NCBI GenBank assembly: GCA_018389105.1
Contig: JACATO010001125.1
Location: 1 to 64,000 of the forward strand
DNA from: Nautilus pompilius
Taxonomy: Eukaryota; Mollusca; Cephalopoda; Nautilida; Nautilidae
Direction of reading: 5' to 3'
DNA length: 64,000 nt
Shown piece after piece: positions 10,843 through 24,054 of this stretch; position 1 is the stretch's first letter; each line of letters begins with the position of its first letter. The notes beneath the pieces were generated by a model that saw only the letters and a list, made by a program, of their open reading frames with translations, did not search any database and was not told where the DNA came from. Position numbers and translations under genes: made by a program.

Positions 10843-12696
10843 ATTTTTGTTTGCCCTCCAACCATGGAAAGACATCGGCTCGTTTATGGATTGTTTTCCA
10901 TTACAATCGTTAGGCAGCGGAACAAACTAGGAAATCGCTAACGGAAGAAAAAAATAAAATTCCGTGAATGTACGTCTCCGAAAATACTTCATATGTCATG
11001 TAACTTCACACCATCTTCCTTCATTATGCACTTTCTTACCAAACCAAACCAAACACGTGTTTGGAAAATAAAAAAATAGCTGAATTAATTTGGCTATTTT
11101 TATAACGAGCAAATATTTTTTTTTTAAATTTTAGAACACACACACACAATCTCTGCTTATTGAAAGTAGATGATCATTTGTTACTTTACTTTATCATCGC
11201 CTCCCCTTCCCGTTAAACTCTTAAGTTACAGGACTTAAAAATATCTGAGACACTTGTCAGCGAAGCTTCATTTACATCATCTTTTTTTTGTTGCTACCAA
11301 GATGTAATTATCCCGCCATAAATTACTTATTTACCAAACTGTGTGATGTACAGAAAGCCCGGATTAGCCGAGCACCTGTCGGGTTACCTGTTTACCACTC
11401 TTCTTGAACTCAAAAATAAACAGAACTTTAAATTATTATACGATGAAACCCTCTGCTGCTGAAAATCAGATTTTAAACACAGATTAAAGAGTCTAACTCC
11501 ATAAGGTTAAGCCATCACCATTTTTGGGTTTCTCTTTCTTATGTGTGTCTAATATAGATAGACCTTTTTCTTTTTGGTAGTTTTTTGCTTTGTTGCGTTA
11601 TGTTCACTTGTAGTTTCTTTCCCACTATTCGCTACTTCCTTCAACCATCTTTTCTCCACCAACCCTTAAGTAATGTCGGTTGAGTCTTGTCAACTTCAGC
11701 GTACACGAAGAACAAGATAAACCGTTTTGATACTTAGCAGGAAAATATAAGAGCGTTTCCATGTTTTGAGTAGTATATTTAGACGATGAGAGTATGATGG
11801 AAGAACTGTAACTCTTGATGACTTTATTTATTTATATATATATTTTTGTCAAGCGTCCGGAAAAGAGTTAACTAATAGTTATCTTCGTTTTAACGTTTGC
11901 TAGCGAGTGCTCGGCGGAACACCAGGAACCAAATATTAGAAAAGGACTATTATCCGGCACCCATCGAACCAAGCAGGTTAAGAGATTTAAAAGTTTGGTT
12001 CACAGACACTCTACACACAATAATGGCAACCAGCAGCGCCACCATCTGCAAGCGTGGGAGAGTTTAACATTCGTGTCGCCGAGTGACGAACTTCCGTATA
12101 TGTCGGATGCATGTGTTTCGGGTGCCGGTTTCTAAAATATAGAATTGTTTTGAGATATTATACAGATTCCAGGTACTAAAGTTCCAGATAACAAAGACTT
12201 TACTGTACATAGTGCCGCATGGCGTTTGCATTGGCTTTGATGTCATAGCAGTGCACAGTGACTCGTATGGGTTTTGATGTCAGCACCTTTTAAAACACAG
12301 ATGAAAACTCTCCAGTATCCATAGGAAAACAATGTTATTATTTCTTATACCCATTTCATTAGTGATTTTAGAATAAGCAGGATATGTTTAAAAACGGTGG
12401 GAAATTCAGTGATTTTACATGTTTTTGTTGTTGTTATACTTAATAATGGAAATTATCGAAACATTGATATAGATATAATGATTATAATAAGGCAGCCTCG
12501 TGGCGAAAAAGATACACATACCCTTTTTGTTTTAGTTCAGTAAAGATTTAATTAGTAATTATCATTCACCCATTAAAATATGCAGAGAAAATAAAACATT
12601 GAGAGTTTTCATAGTTACGGTGGACTACCAAGGGTATTTATTACAAGGGTAAGTTGTTACAGCACTGGTAATTCCTAATTAAACGTATAGATGAAC
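10843..12696. other. Intronic stretch, nothing recognised
   Basis: AT-rich sequence with short A, T and CA runs. Only one 60-codon minus frame is present. No domain, RNA gene or element end was recognised. Confidence 0.4.
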
Positions 12697-13198
12697 GTTA
12701 CAGACGAGGCTGTAATCGACGTCATGCGATTACGTTATAGACGAGGCTGTAATCGACGTCAGATGATTACGTTTTAGATGAGGCTGTAATCGACGTCAAG
12801 TGATTATGTTATAGACGAGGCTGTAATCGACGTCATGTGATTACGTTATAGACGAGGCTGTAATCGACGTCATGTGATTACGTTACAGACGAGGCTGTAA
12901 TCGACGTCATGCGATTACGTTATAGATGAGTCTGTGACCGACGTCATGTGATTACGTCACAGACGAGGCTGTAATCGACGTCATGTGATTACGTTATAGA
13001 CGAGGCTGTAATCGACGTCACGTGATTACGTTATAGACGAGGCTGTAATCGACGTCATGCGATTACGTTATAGATGAGTCTGTGACCGACGTCATGTGAT
13101 TACGTCACAGACGAGGCTGTAATCGACGTCATGTGATTACGTTATAGACGAGGCTGTAATCGACGTCACGTGATTACGTTATAGACGAGGCTGTAATC
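12697..13198. repeat. 37-bp satellite array with 148-bp higher-order repeat
   Basis: About 13.6 copies of a 37-bp unit, containing agacgaggctgtaatcgacg and tgattacgtta, run head to tail. A diverged unit with tagatgagtctgtgaccgac occurs at about 12923 and again at 13071, exactly 148 bp (four units) apart, and its neighbours repeat too, so four-unit blocks have been copied. Every unit carries gacgtca and most carry ttacgtta or ttacgtca, giving two CRE/ATF-like half sites per unit. Confidence 0.95.
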
Positions 13199-14903
13199 CT
13201 TCGATCTTCGATGTACTCTTGGTGATCCCGGTGTATGTGCGGACTTAACAGCCGTGTGTCCCGTTCACCGCCCAGGCCTATTTGTCCTTGTTGTTTTTTT
13301 TGGGGGGCCCCTACAGTTACTTTTTTGATATCGCTGCCGAAAAGCAAAGTAAAACAGCAGGTGGGCTTCTCGTTTGCAGCCACGCCCTGATAACGACCGA
13401 CTCCTGTCGAAACGATTTAAGCTGTTTCTTCTCCTCCTCCTCCCCCCACCACCATTGTGCTGGATGGTACAACAATGACGTGGTCGCACTGCTGCGCGCT
13501 CGGGTCGTTGTCAACACAACAGAGAAGCTGTGAACCATCTCACGCTTTCAGCGAACGCGCGTGGGTCAACAACCAGTTCATTATTTTCAAATTAGTTTCG
13601 CTTTTCAAAGGAACGACTCGGTTTGTTTACATGTTTGTCAATTTCCTTTAAAGGACACCCGTCTCCCAGCGCGCGCTACGACTGATAACCACCACGGCTC
13701 AGCCTCGGCGTCCACAAGGCGTTGTTAATGAGAAGTTACGAGATGCATATATAAAAAAAAAAAAAACAACAACCCGCTCCGCCGTCGCCATACTGGTATT
13801 GATGACAGGGGCGGGGGGAGAGAGACGCCGGCCATCTTGAATTTATCAGCTCTTTTCGATAGTGGGAGTAAAACGAGTCGTGTGGCCTCAGAGCTGCCGC
13901 GAAAGGACCTAGAGCGCTACCGCGACGCGCACGAAGCCTTTCGTGGTGTTCTCGACAGGAGAGTGCCGTCCGCCTGCCTGCCCGTCTACGTACGAGCAGC
14001 GTCCGAATGATACCCCGGCCGGATGCCGACGCGGCGATGCTATTTCAGCCTGGGATCTCATCTGAACGTCCTTAAATTTAAAAAAAAAAAAGAAGAAGGA
14101 ACTGTTACAAATCAGTGACGTAGGCATTGCGGGAAAAAAAATGCGTAGTTGTCTCCCTTGAAGATTAAAAATACCTCTTCTGAATTTATATATATATATA
14201 TATATCTGTATTCCTCACCAAAAAGTTTCGATGTTTACATATTCTACTATATAGAAACTCGCGCACATTAAAATTCTCCTTGACATTTATTTGTGGTAAT
14301 TTGCGCGTCCTTGAATTTAGGGAGAGACAGCCACCCCTCCCCCCTCGGAGGGAGGAGGATGAGGGCCAAGAGTGCAGGGAAAGCTGTAATCGACGTCTCA
14401 CGATCGAAGGGTCAGAGGTTACGCATTCGGTACTAGCCCCGCACCAACCGGCACCGGAACACACACCGGTCCCCGCCGCCTTAAAAGCTACTGCATTTTA
14501 TTCAGTGGACTTCTCTTTGGCGACTTCCGGTGTCATCCAGGAAACATCCGGACGTTTTAGCGCTAATTCCCCCCGAGATTTGCATACATTTCTGAAAAAC
14601 GTGACTAATTCCCGTTTCTCTGTGTGATTTTTCCTTTCTCTCCCTCCTCCTCCTTCCCCTTCTCTCCCTCCCCGAGCACGGACCGAATAACATTCGACGA
14701 TAATCGCGCAGAAAGAGTGGAATATTTAACGGTGACCGGGATTCTCCCCATCCTTCCGCGAGCCGTGTATACTGCGTGCGCGTGTGTGTGTATACTGTAT
14801 ATATAGCCAGCCTTTCGGTGTCACGGATGACTGCGTAATCATCTACAACGCCCAACATCTACTTAGGCGCTGGTGCGGAACAACGCATTTGGCAAAAATG
14901 ACA

Positions 14904-14934
<31 letters not shown>

Positions 14935-17394
14935 CCCTTTTGTTGTTGTTTGTTGTTGTTAGTGGACGGACCCCCCCCCCAACCCACTACTCTTTCAAGT
15001 CATTTACGACTCTCGGACTAATGTTGGGAAAGGAGCAGGAAGTCCACGACACGAGGAACGTCTTTCCCGCCTAATCCGGTCGCGGGATTTCTATCACTGC
15101 TCGTGGATATCGCCTCCGCGGCTCACCGAGGCACTGAACTGCCATCTGTTACCGGAAGTTTTACTCCGTTCAACTTGTTTAGCAGCTTCCGTTGTTGGCG
15201 TCTCCAGATCTTTCCCCGCTGTATAAAGATCTCGATGAGAGGTGTCACTCGGTTTCAGATCTTCGCCAATCTCCCCACCATTGCTCAACGAGTTAGGGAG
15301 ACAGAAACGGGGCTTTGGTAACTCCGTGTTGTTCGCATCAAAATGGGTTTATGAAGAACCCTGCTAATTTTTCACTTGCAAAAAAAAGGGGGGGTAGGAC
15401 ATTCCAAATGATTTAATTTTAGGGTCTTTGGCTCTACGCGACGCCATTCTTCGCGAAGGACCGCGCACTCCCCTATTTGGTGTCAAAAGTCCCAAGATGT
15501 TCCCATAAAGTCACCATCTTAGACTGAGCGGTCCGGTCCTGGCACTCTTTCCATACAGGCTTTATTTAATGAGTCTGCCGACAGTTCTTCACCTCCCCCG
15601 ACCTGTCCCCTGCCTTTCCTGGGTCGTAGCCGGTGCCCAGAAATGAAGACGCCGCCATTCTCCGAAGGATTACGATCTTGGCTCCCCCTTTTTCTGGAAC
15701 GTAAGTTTAGAACCAACGAAGGTCAGTCCTACAGTTTGTGTCGGGGTACCTTTTGGGTTGTTGGTCGAAGCGGGTTTGGACAACCGCCAACGGGGATTCT
15801 TCCGGCTGAAGGAATCCCTCGTCATAAAGACAATACCGGCAGCAGCTGCTAGTTAGTAGCCGTCTCCAGACTGGGTCCACCAAACCACGCCCTGGCACGA
15901 CGGCTTCGTTTGCGGACGGGACCAGCCGCCAGCGGTAGACACTCCCACTCGTCGGGCAATTATTCCCCTCCCCTCCTCTCCTCACAGGCCAGCCGAGTCT
16001 GACATCGGTGGTCCGGTGTAGCACGAAGACTCTGCTGTCCCCCTATGATGATGATGATGATGATGATGATGCCGGAAAAGGAAGTCGGGGCTCCCGTCTC
16101 GGCGAGACCGAGCTTGTAAAGTGGATCCTGACACCAGCAGCGCGTCGCCTGCCTCTCACCTCCGCCAGGAAACGGCGCTGGGTCTGGAGAGCGGTCCATC
16201 TTCCTCCTTCCGCAAGGTCGTTTTTCTTTTCAGCTTTAAGGTACCCGAGACCCCTCGACGTCTGTGTGACGTCGCATAGCTCTGCCCGTACTCCGCATGG
16301 CCGATAGCAGAACGCCAGAATTTGCATTCACACCGACCTGCTAGGATCGTCCTATTTGTTATCTTAACACCGAAGAATCATTCTGATTTTTTTCTTCTTC
16401 TCTTATCAAGGTCACCTGCTCCTTATCACCGTTTTTTTTTTTTTTTTTTAAATGGCTTTTCCAGAGATTTAAAAACCAAAACCCACTCGTGGGTCTCCAT
16501 AGTATCACGTACCCCTCGGGCCGTCGCGGCTTACGTCACAACACGTGCTGTCAGCGCCATCTGACGTGACATTTGTGCTGGAAGCTAAAGAGAGCACGTG
16601 ATTCTATCCGTAGAAGATAATTACTCGGAAGCCATGCAGTTGGGGGGGTGGGCAATCAGGGTGGAATTCACGATCGCCCCGCTGTTAAGCCGCGTTGTCA
16701 GGATCGCGTTGGCACTCCTGCCCTGTCTCGCCACTCAGCAGAAACGTCCGTGTCGGCGCTGGGACAAAAAAATTAAATAGCACTAGCCAGCAAAAGCAGA
16801 CAGACAGACAGACAGACAGACACACACGCCGAGGCCGTCAGTATCAGGTTTGTTTTCTGGATTCAAGGTCATCCATCGCGTAACTAACCTTTATCGAAAG
16901 AACTTCGGTCTGATAGAAAGGGTCTGGGAGGGACCTATCGTGGATTAGGCGTCAGATATATGCGTCGTTATCAGCGAGCACAATGAACAACCTAGTTTTT
17001 TTTTTTTGTTGTATCTAGCTGTGAGCGAAGTAATAATGTTCTCCAAAAGCTGCAGACACTAACCATCCTCTCCGACAGAAAACCTTTCTGCAGTTAATAA
17101 GGAAGCAGATGGTTAACATTTGCGACAGTTTCTCTCTCCTATCTGGCTATTAGTAACTCGCACGAATATCCTCGATCCTCTGTTAGCCACCTAATATTAA
17201 TTAAAATGTCTATTGCATGTCTGCATTTGATCCAAAAAGTATCTCAATACAGACATATTTAAAAGGACTAAAAACATTATTACTTATTATAGGTCTATAT
17301 TAGATATTTTTACAGTTCATTCTGTATATATTTTTATTGCATTTGTTTTTTAGTTTATCTACATGAAAAAGAACAAATGTTCGTCTGGAAAACT
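13199..17394. other. Intronic stretch with short simple repeats
   Basis: Mostly unique sequence, in parts CpG-rich (13.5-14.1 kb, 14.3-14.6 kb, 15.1-16.3 kb). It contains a TA run near 14188, a CA run near 14904, a GAT run near 16046 and a GACA run near 16800. The word gctgtaatcgacgtc at 14383-14397 is an orphan piece of the 37-bp satellite unit. Frames up to 118 codons are present on both strands, but none has a recognisable domain or clear splice borders. Confidence 0.4.
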
Positions 17395-18262
17395 GTACTT
17401 TCGATAATCTCTTTGTTAATATTAATGAAACTATCTATACCCGATAATCGTTTTGTTAATGAAAATACCTATATCCGATAATTGCTTTGTTAACATTAAT
17501 GAAAGTACTTATATCTGATAATCGCTTTGTTAATATTAATGAAAGTACTTATATCTGATAATCGCTTTGTTAATATTAATGAAAGTACTTATACCCGATA
17601 ATCGATGTATTAATAATAATGAAAATACCTATATCCGATAATCGTTTTGTTAATATTAATGAAAGTACTTATATCCGATAATCGCTTTGTTAATATTAAT
17701 GAAAGTACTTATATCTGATAATCGCTTTGTTAATATTAATGAAAGTACTTATACCCGATAATCGATTTGTTAATATTAATGAAAGTACTTATATCCGATA
17801 ATCGCTTTGTTAATATTAATGAAAGTACTTATACCCGATAATCGATTTGTTAATATTAATGAAAATACCTATATCCGATAATCGCTTTGTTAATATTAAT
17901 GAAAATACCTATATCCGATAATCGCTTTGTTAATATTAATGAAAGTACTTATACCCGATAATCGTTTTGTTAATATTAATGAAAATACCTATATCCGATA
18001 ATCGCTTTGTTAATATTAATGAAAGTACTTATACCCGATAATCGTTTTGTTAATATTAATGAAAATACCTATACCCGATAATCGTTTTGTTAATATTAAT
18101 GAAAATACCTATATCCGATAATCGCTTTGTTAATATTAATGAAAGTACTTATACCCGATAATCGTTTTGTTAATATTAATGAAAATACCTATATCCGATA
18201 ATCGCTTTGTTAATATTAATGAAAGTACTTATACCCGATAATCCCTTTGTTAATATTAATAA
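17395..18262. repeat. 40-bp satellite array
   Basis: About 21 units of exactly 40 bp, each containing ccgataatcg, ttgttaatattaatgaaa and a cttat or cctat step. Two main variants differ at linked sites: one has gaaagtacttatacc and the other gaaaatacctatatcc. They alternate through much of the array, implying an 80-bp or longer higher-order unit. An early unit near 17450 is shorter because it lacks part of the attaat block. Each unit carries the palindrome ttaatattaa and a cgataatcg near-palindrome. Confidence 0.95.
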
Positions 18263-20599
18263 ATGTTGATATTCAATATTCTTGGTAAGGAGTGGCCGAA
18301 AACACCGCTAAACGCTGTGCGTACTTTATGGCTACTAGATGCTGCTATCCTCGCCTTCGTTACAGAGGCCGTCGTCGTCTGTACTTATTTTAGATGGGAG
18401 AGAAGTCAAATTCATTAAGCTGGAAACAGAAAGAAAAAGGCCACCTTTAAAAACACACGTCGGATTTTCCGCATAGTGAAAGCGAAGAGTTTCCGAAACG
18501 CGCCCACCTATATCAGGTTCACACCTCCCGACTCTGCTGGGCGAACTACAAATTCTGCCTGCCTTTGAAATCTATCTTAAGCTCCGAACAACACGCGCGC
18601 TGTTCGAACGGCTTCACGCCCTGACTTATCTCGGGGGCTCCTCTGTAGACTTTGGGGGGGGGGAACTCACCTACCTACCTACGGGATTGGCTGGTACCCG
18701 ACGTATCACTGACTACTGGCCTTAGTCCTCATCTCGCTTATTAATTAGTTTGTTTGATCGTAGAGGATGGGGGGGGGAGAGAGAGAGAGAGAGAGGGCAT
18801 CTTGAATTAACCCTCCCCACCCCGCTGTTGAATTTCTGCTTGTCTGTTTTATGGTGACTTGCTTTGCTTAGTTACGGGGGGGGGGGCGTTCCCGAGGTAT
18901 ATCTCGATGATCTATGCACTAAACGTACTTGATGGAGCCGAGGGCCCTATTGCATACTCGACAGGGCTTAATCGGCTCTATTGTCCAAAAATCTCATTTT
19001 AAAACTCTTTTCTCCGACAGTACAGCACGATGAAGCACGGATGGTGGGAGGGGGTGTGATAGGAATGCGTTGATTTCTGCCCCTCCCCCCTCCCTCTGTA
19101 CGCAACCAGTTTATCAGCTGATTCGGGTTCCCTCCTTGGAGGGCTAAATTGCCGTTTCCACTCCAGTACCGCCGTAAAAGGGTGGCGGTGGGGGAATAAA
19201 TCATTGGCGTCTTGCCTTCGGCGAGAAGATGGCTAAAGTTGAACAAACTCTTCACCGGTGCAGCGATCATGAGTAAGCATTGTTTCGGGAATGAAGTATC
19301 GGTGGGGGCCCTCCCCCCACACAGAACCTCACTCAGTCACACACAAGTCACAAGGCACTCACACCCACTCTCACAGACAGCCGCGCACGCTAGTCACACG
19401 TACACAGTCACACACGCACGCACGCGCGCCTGTATACCCCTTTCCGTCTCTATAATGTGGCTGGCATCGCATAACTTGCATCCAGACGCTTCTTAGCGCA
19501 CTAAGCCTCCAACGAGCGCCGTGACTGGGTTCCAGATATCAGCTGATGCTATTTCTATTCACAAAATAAATAAAAGCACAACGGCCGTCTGAGAATAGAT
19601 ATCTCTTGGGGATACCGAGCAGCGACGGTTCCACTTGTGTGTGTGTGTGTGTGTGTGGTTCCTCCCAACTTTCTTACTTTAATTGGACACACGCATTATT
19701 GAAGCTCCGGCTAACTCCACTAATCATTCCTTTATGTTCCAGGTTTATTCTGATGATTTATAGCACTACCACACCCCCCCCCACTAACTACCCTCCCTCA
19801 TCTCTTAACGGAAAATTGTGATTCAGTGGCATTTGGCGTACGGAGTGTAAGCAGTGTATCTAGAAGACTGCATTCAGATACGACCGAGTCACACGCCGAG
19901 TTGTAACGTGACTTGACGCCATTTTTTTTTGCTTCTAGGCTCTGGGTGCAAATGCAACAAAACAGGTATAAGTAAAAACAGACGTGTGGTACCCCGGAGG
20001 GTTAAGGAAGCTTAGTTGTTTGCGCACTTATTAAATATATATTTTAATATGTAATTTTTCTGTATATAGTTTATTAGTGCTAACTAGTATTAAAGGGTTC
20101 AAATGGGGGGGGGGGGTTGGATATCTGTGAATCCAAAAGGATTTTTCTCGCTCATGTCCGCATTTACTGCCGAGTTCAGTTTTTACCGAGACGCAGCTGC
20201 CTGGAAACGAATCAATGCCTTAACAGAAAGGAAAGAAGAAGAAAAAAGGCGTGTGTGGGGGGGGGGGGGGGGAATGGTATATTTACTAGTTCATCCGTAG
20301 AGAATAATCAACTTCTAATTATTTTACCTACTGTGTGTGGGGAGGTGAGTGTATAGTTAAATAAACAATTAGCGAGTAGTTTTTGCGTTGGCTGGCTACT
20401 ATTGGAGGTGCACGTGTTTCGGTAAATGCGATGGTGTACGTACTACACTACCGCTGACGTCAGCAGGCTTACTTACCATTACGTATTACCAGCCTGGACC
20501 CCCACCGCGTTCTCTTAGATTAACTCTTTCCATGGCCATATATATATTTGAGCATTCACGCGTGAATTGGACAAATTATAAAATCCCGTCCACGGTTCT
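18263..20599. other. Intronic stretch, nothing recognised
   Basis: Unique-looking sequence with short G runs, a GA run near 18778, a loose CACA-rich segment near 19330-19420 and a GT run near 19636. No coding or mobile-element signature was recognised. Confidence 0.4.
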
Positions 20600-21275
20600 C
20601 TCTCTCCCCCCTCTCTCTATATGTATACTGACGTCATATCTCTCCCCTGACGTCACCTATATCCGTATACTGACGTCACATCTCTCCCCTGACGCCACCC
20701 CCTCTCCGTATACTGACGTCACATCTCTCTCCTGACGCCACATTTCTCTCTATACTGACGTAACATCTCTCTCCTGACGTCACATCTCTGTATACTGACG
20801 TCACATCTCTCCCCTGACGTCACTTCTCTCTGTGCACTGACGTCATATCTCTCCCCTGACGTCACCTATATCCGTATACTGACGTCACATCTCTCCCCTG
20901 ACGTCACCCCCTCTCCGTATACTGACGTCACATCTCTCTCCTGACGTCACATCTCTGTATACTGACGTAACATCTCTCCCCTGACGTCACTTCTCTCTGT
21001 GCACTGACGTCATATCTCCCCCTGACGTCACCCCTCTCCGTATACTGACGTCACATCTCCTGACGCCACATCTCTGTATACTGACGTCACATCTCTGTAT
21101 ACTGACGTCACCCCTCTCCGTATACTGACGTCACATCTCTCTGTATACTGACGTAACATCTCTCTCCTGACGTCACATCTCTGTATACTGACGTAACATC
21201 TCTCCCCTGACGTCACTTCTCTCTGTATACTGACGTCATATCTCTCACCTTACGTCATCCCCTCCTCTCTCTCTC
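20600..21275. repeat. CRE-palindrome minisatellite, pyrimidine orientation (array 1)
   Basis: About 31 sites at roughly 20-bp spacing, of which by eye about 23 are intact TGACGTCA. The rest are mostly TGACGCCA or TGACGTAA. Spacers alternate between catctctcccc or catctctctcc and catctctgtatac or similar, so the basic repeat is often a dimer of about 40 bp. No site has lost its central CpG by transition. Minus-strand frames through the array are artefacts. Confidence 0.95.
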
Positions 21276-23329
21276 TCATTTGCGCTCCAAGTTAGGAGAC
21301 GAAACCAAAATCCCCCTTTGACTGGGCGAGAAGGAACGGAGGACTGGGATGGATTATTTCCGTTGAACTAAGTCGTTCTCGGTGCCCAGATGGCTTGCAG
21401 CAGCAACCGGTGTTCGATCCCGGTTTTCCGTCCTCTCCAGTCCCATTTCACTTTGCGTCTTTGACGGATGCCGTCGTCGTCCTTATCCTGAGATTTAAAG
21501 TAAATAACGCAAATTGTTGTCGTGCATATTTTTATTTTTCCGTTTTTTGGGAAGAGGGAGGCAGGTATTTTTGCCTTTTATTAAAAAAAAAAAAAAATGA
21601 TTGTCTGGCTTCAAGTCTTTAATCCATCTATTCTTTATTTTCCCCCACCGACTTGTTAGATGAGGGGCCGACGGCGCGTCTCATTATGCATATACTTCAT
21701 TTTGAATGAATCTTTTGTCGTTTTTCTCTTACGAATTCCAACGACCGGCACAAATGGAGACCAGGCGGACGACAGCACCAGCACCGAAGATAATATACTC
21801 CATTTAAATTTTAAGTGGGTGAAACGCGTTAAATAAAAAAGAATATATATATCCGCATAATTGTGACAGGTCAGAAACGCTGTAGGTCATCTCTAAGGGA
21901 ACGGTCGGGTCACGGCCGCGCCCCCCCCCCAACACGGATTCTGACACCGGAACCGGCTCCGGAGCGCTGATTGATGTTGCGGAAGGTTGGTTTTCGGCAG
22001 GAAACCCGATGGGAAAAAAAAAAAAAAAAATAGAGAGAGAGAGAGAGAGACGACCATTCGTCCCCACCGAGGTCCCTTAACACAGCCACGCCCTTGTTGA
22101 CTGCGACCTCTTTTATTTATTAGGGATACCGAGTTCTGGCGCTATTTTAGAAGTTCTTCTGGCATAGAAGCGAACCAGATACGGCAGCGGGTGATCTTCG
22201 CGAAGAGCCGGTACCTCCGGAACCAGGATTCGTCGCGCCTTTACTCGGGGAGGGGCCACCCCTCGCCCCTCGCGCCTCCCACCGATATCTACACACAAAC
22301 AGCGATCGCGCAATAAATATGCAAATCCGAAATGCGACAACGTCCAAAATCCTGTTCAGGCCGGGCTGGCGACGAGCTCGGGGGGGGGGTGAGGTTCTGC
22401 CTAACCCTAGGCGTTAGAGGCCTGGTTGGTGTACACGCCCAACCCCCTAGCGGAACTGCTGGGAAGTTATCCCCTTACCGCAACCGAGAACCCTTCTTGA
22501 TAATTAGACGGCACCAACAGCTAAATCAAAACGTTAGCAGTTTACCCGCCCCATGCGGGGGCCCTTCTTTGTCGTGTCTAGGTTGACGATTCCGATGTTG
22601 TTGCCCCCTCCCCTGGGCTGGCTAAAAGTACAGCAAGCGAAGCGGTGTCTGTTCCGTGTTCATCTGTTTGTCCCACCTCCTCCCCCGCGCGCTTCCTTTG
22701 ACAACCTTGACAGTAGCTTAGGTATATAAAACAGTTTTATCTTTATCGTTCTTGACAGATGCTTTTCTTTTTTTAATATTATGCATCAAACTTTGCGGTT
22801 AGTTGTGAGTTAAGTGAGAGGACTTTGCAGTCTTGTAGACATTTAAAGTCCTCGCTCCATATTATTATTATTATTACTTTTGTTATTTCTTCATCTACTC
22901 CAACAGCCAACATCTTTTATCTGGTTTTCATAACTAAAGAATTTATTTTTAACATTAAGCAACGTAAATGGAATGTCGAATTATTGTTGAAGGTCTCGGG
23001 CAGCCGGGCGGAATGGACCATCGGAGCTATTAGTACCGAAAACCTCAAGCGCGAGTGATTAGTAATACACTTTTCTTTACGGTCTACGTCTCTTGTGCGA
23101 AAATTCGCCCCCCGTATGTTTTGTTTTTGTTTTTTTTTTAACGGCAGATGAAGGATAATAAATACCGTGGCAGACAGACATATCGATCGGTTCTCGGTCA
23201 TGCTTTTAGTTCCTTCTACATTCTTTCGACAGCACCAGCTGTCAGTTCTTGAGAGACCGTGTAGAAGGGTTAAGATAGGACGGTGGGTAATTGGTAAAAC
23301 CATCACTACCACCGGGCCCACGAGAGGTG
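21276..23329. other. Intronic stretch, nothing recognised
   Basis: Mixed sequence with A and T homopolymers and a GA run near 22032. No supported gene or element. Confidence 0.4.
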
Positions 23330-24019
23330 GAGAGGGAGAGAGAGAGATATGACGTCAGTACAGAGAGTCAAACAGACAGAGACATGACGTCAGTACAGAG
23401 AGTCAAACAGACAGAGAGATATGACGTCAGTACAGAGAGTCAGACAGACTGAGAGATATGACGTCAGTACAGAGAGTCAGACAGACTGAGTGAGATATGA
23501 CGTCAGTACAGAGAGTCAGACAGACTGAGTGAGATATGACGTCAGTACAGAGTCAGACAGACTGAGTGAGATATGACGTCAGTACAGAGAGTCAGACAGA
23601 CAGAGATATGACGTCAGTACAGAGAGTCAGACAGACTGAGAGAGATATGACGTCAGTACAGACACAGAGAGATATGACGTCAGTACAGACAGACAGAGAG
23701 ATATGACGTCAGTACAGAGTCAGACAGACTGAGAGAGATATGACGTCAGTACAGAGAGTCAGACAGACAGAGAGAGATATGACGTCAGTACAGAGAGTCA
23801 AACAGACAGAGATATGACGTCAGTACAGAGAGTCAGACAGACTGAGAGAGATATGACGTCAGTACAGAGAGTCAAACAGACAGAGAGATGACGTCAGTAC
23901 AGAGAGTCAGACAGAGACATGACATTAGTACAGAGAGTCAAACAGACAGAGATGACGTCAGTACAGAGAGTCAAGCAGACTGAGAGAGATATGACGTCAG
24001 TACAGAGAGTCAGACAGAC

Positions 24020-24052
<33 letters not shown>
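23330..24052. repeat. CRE-palindrome minisatellite, purine orientation (array 2)
   Basis: About 19 units of 26-40 bp: atgacgtcagtacagagag followed by tcagacagactgagagat or a shortened version. All but one unit (tgacattag near 23920) keep TGACGTCA. The array ends in a pure GA run. Read on the opposite strand it gives gtactgacgtcatatctctc, the same core as array 1, so it is the same family in inverse orientation. Confidence 0.95.

Positions 24053-24054
<2 letters not shown>

Noticed and set aside
9717-10930. Very long frames (346-398 codons) on both strands
   Set aside because: They consist of Ser/Leu/Pro or Arg/Glu/Gly only, exist in several frames at once, and come entirely from the TC tract.
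20600-24052. Regular direct repeats suggesting a CRISPR array
   Set aside because: The spacers are themselves repetitive, the setting is an animal intron, and no cas-like genes exist nearby; these are minisatellites.
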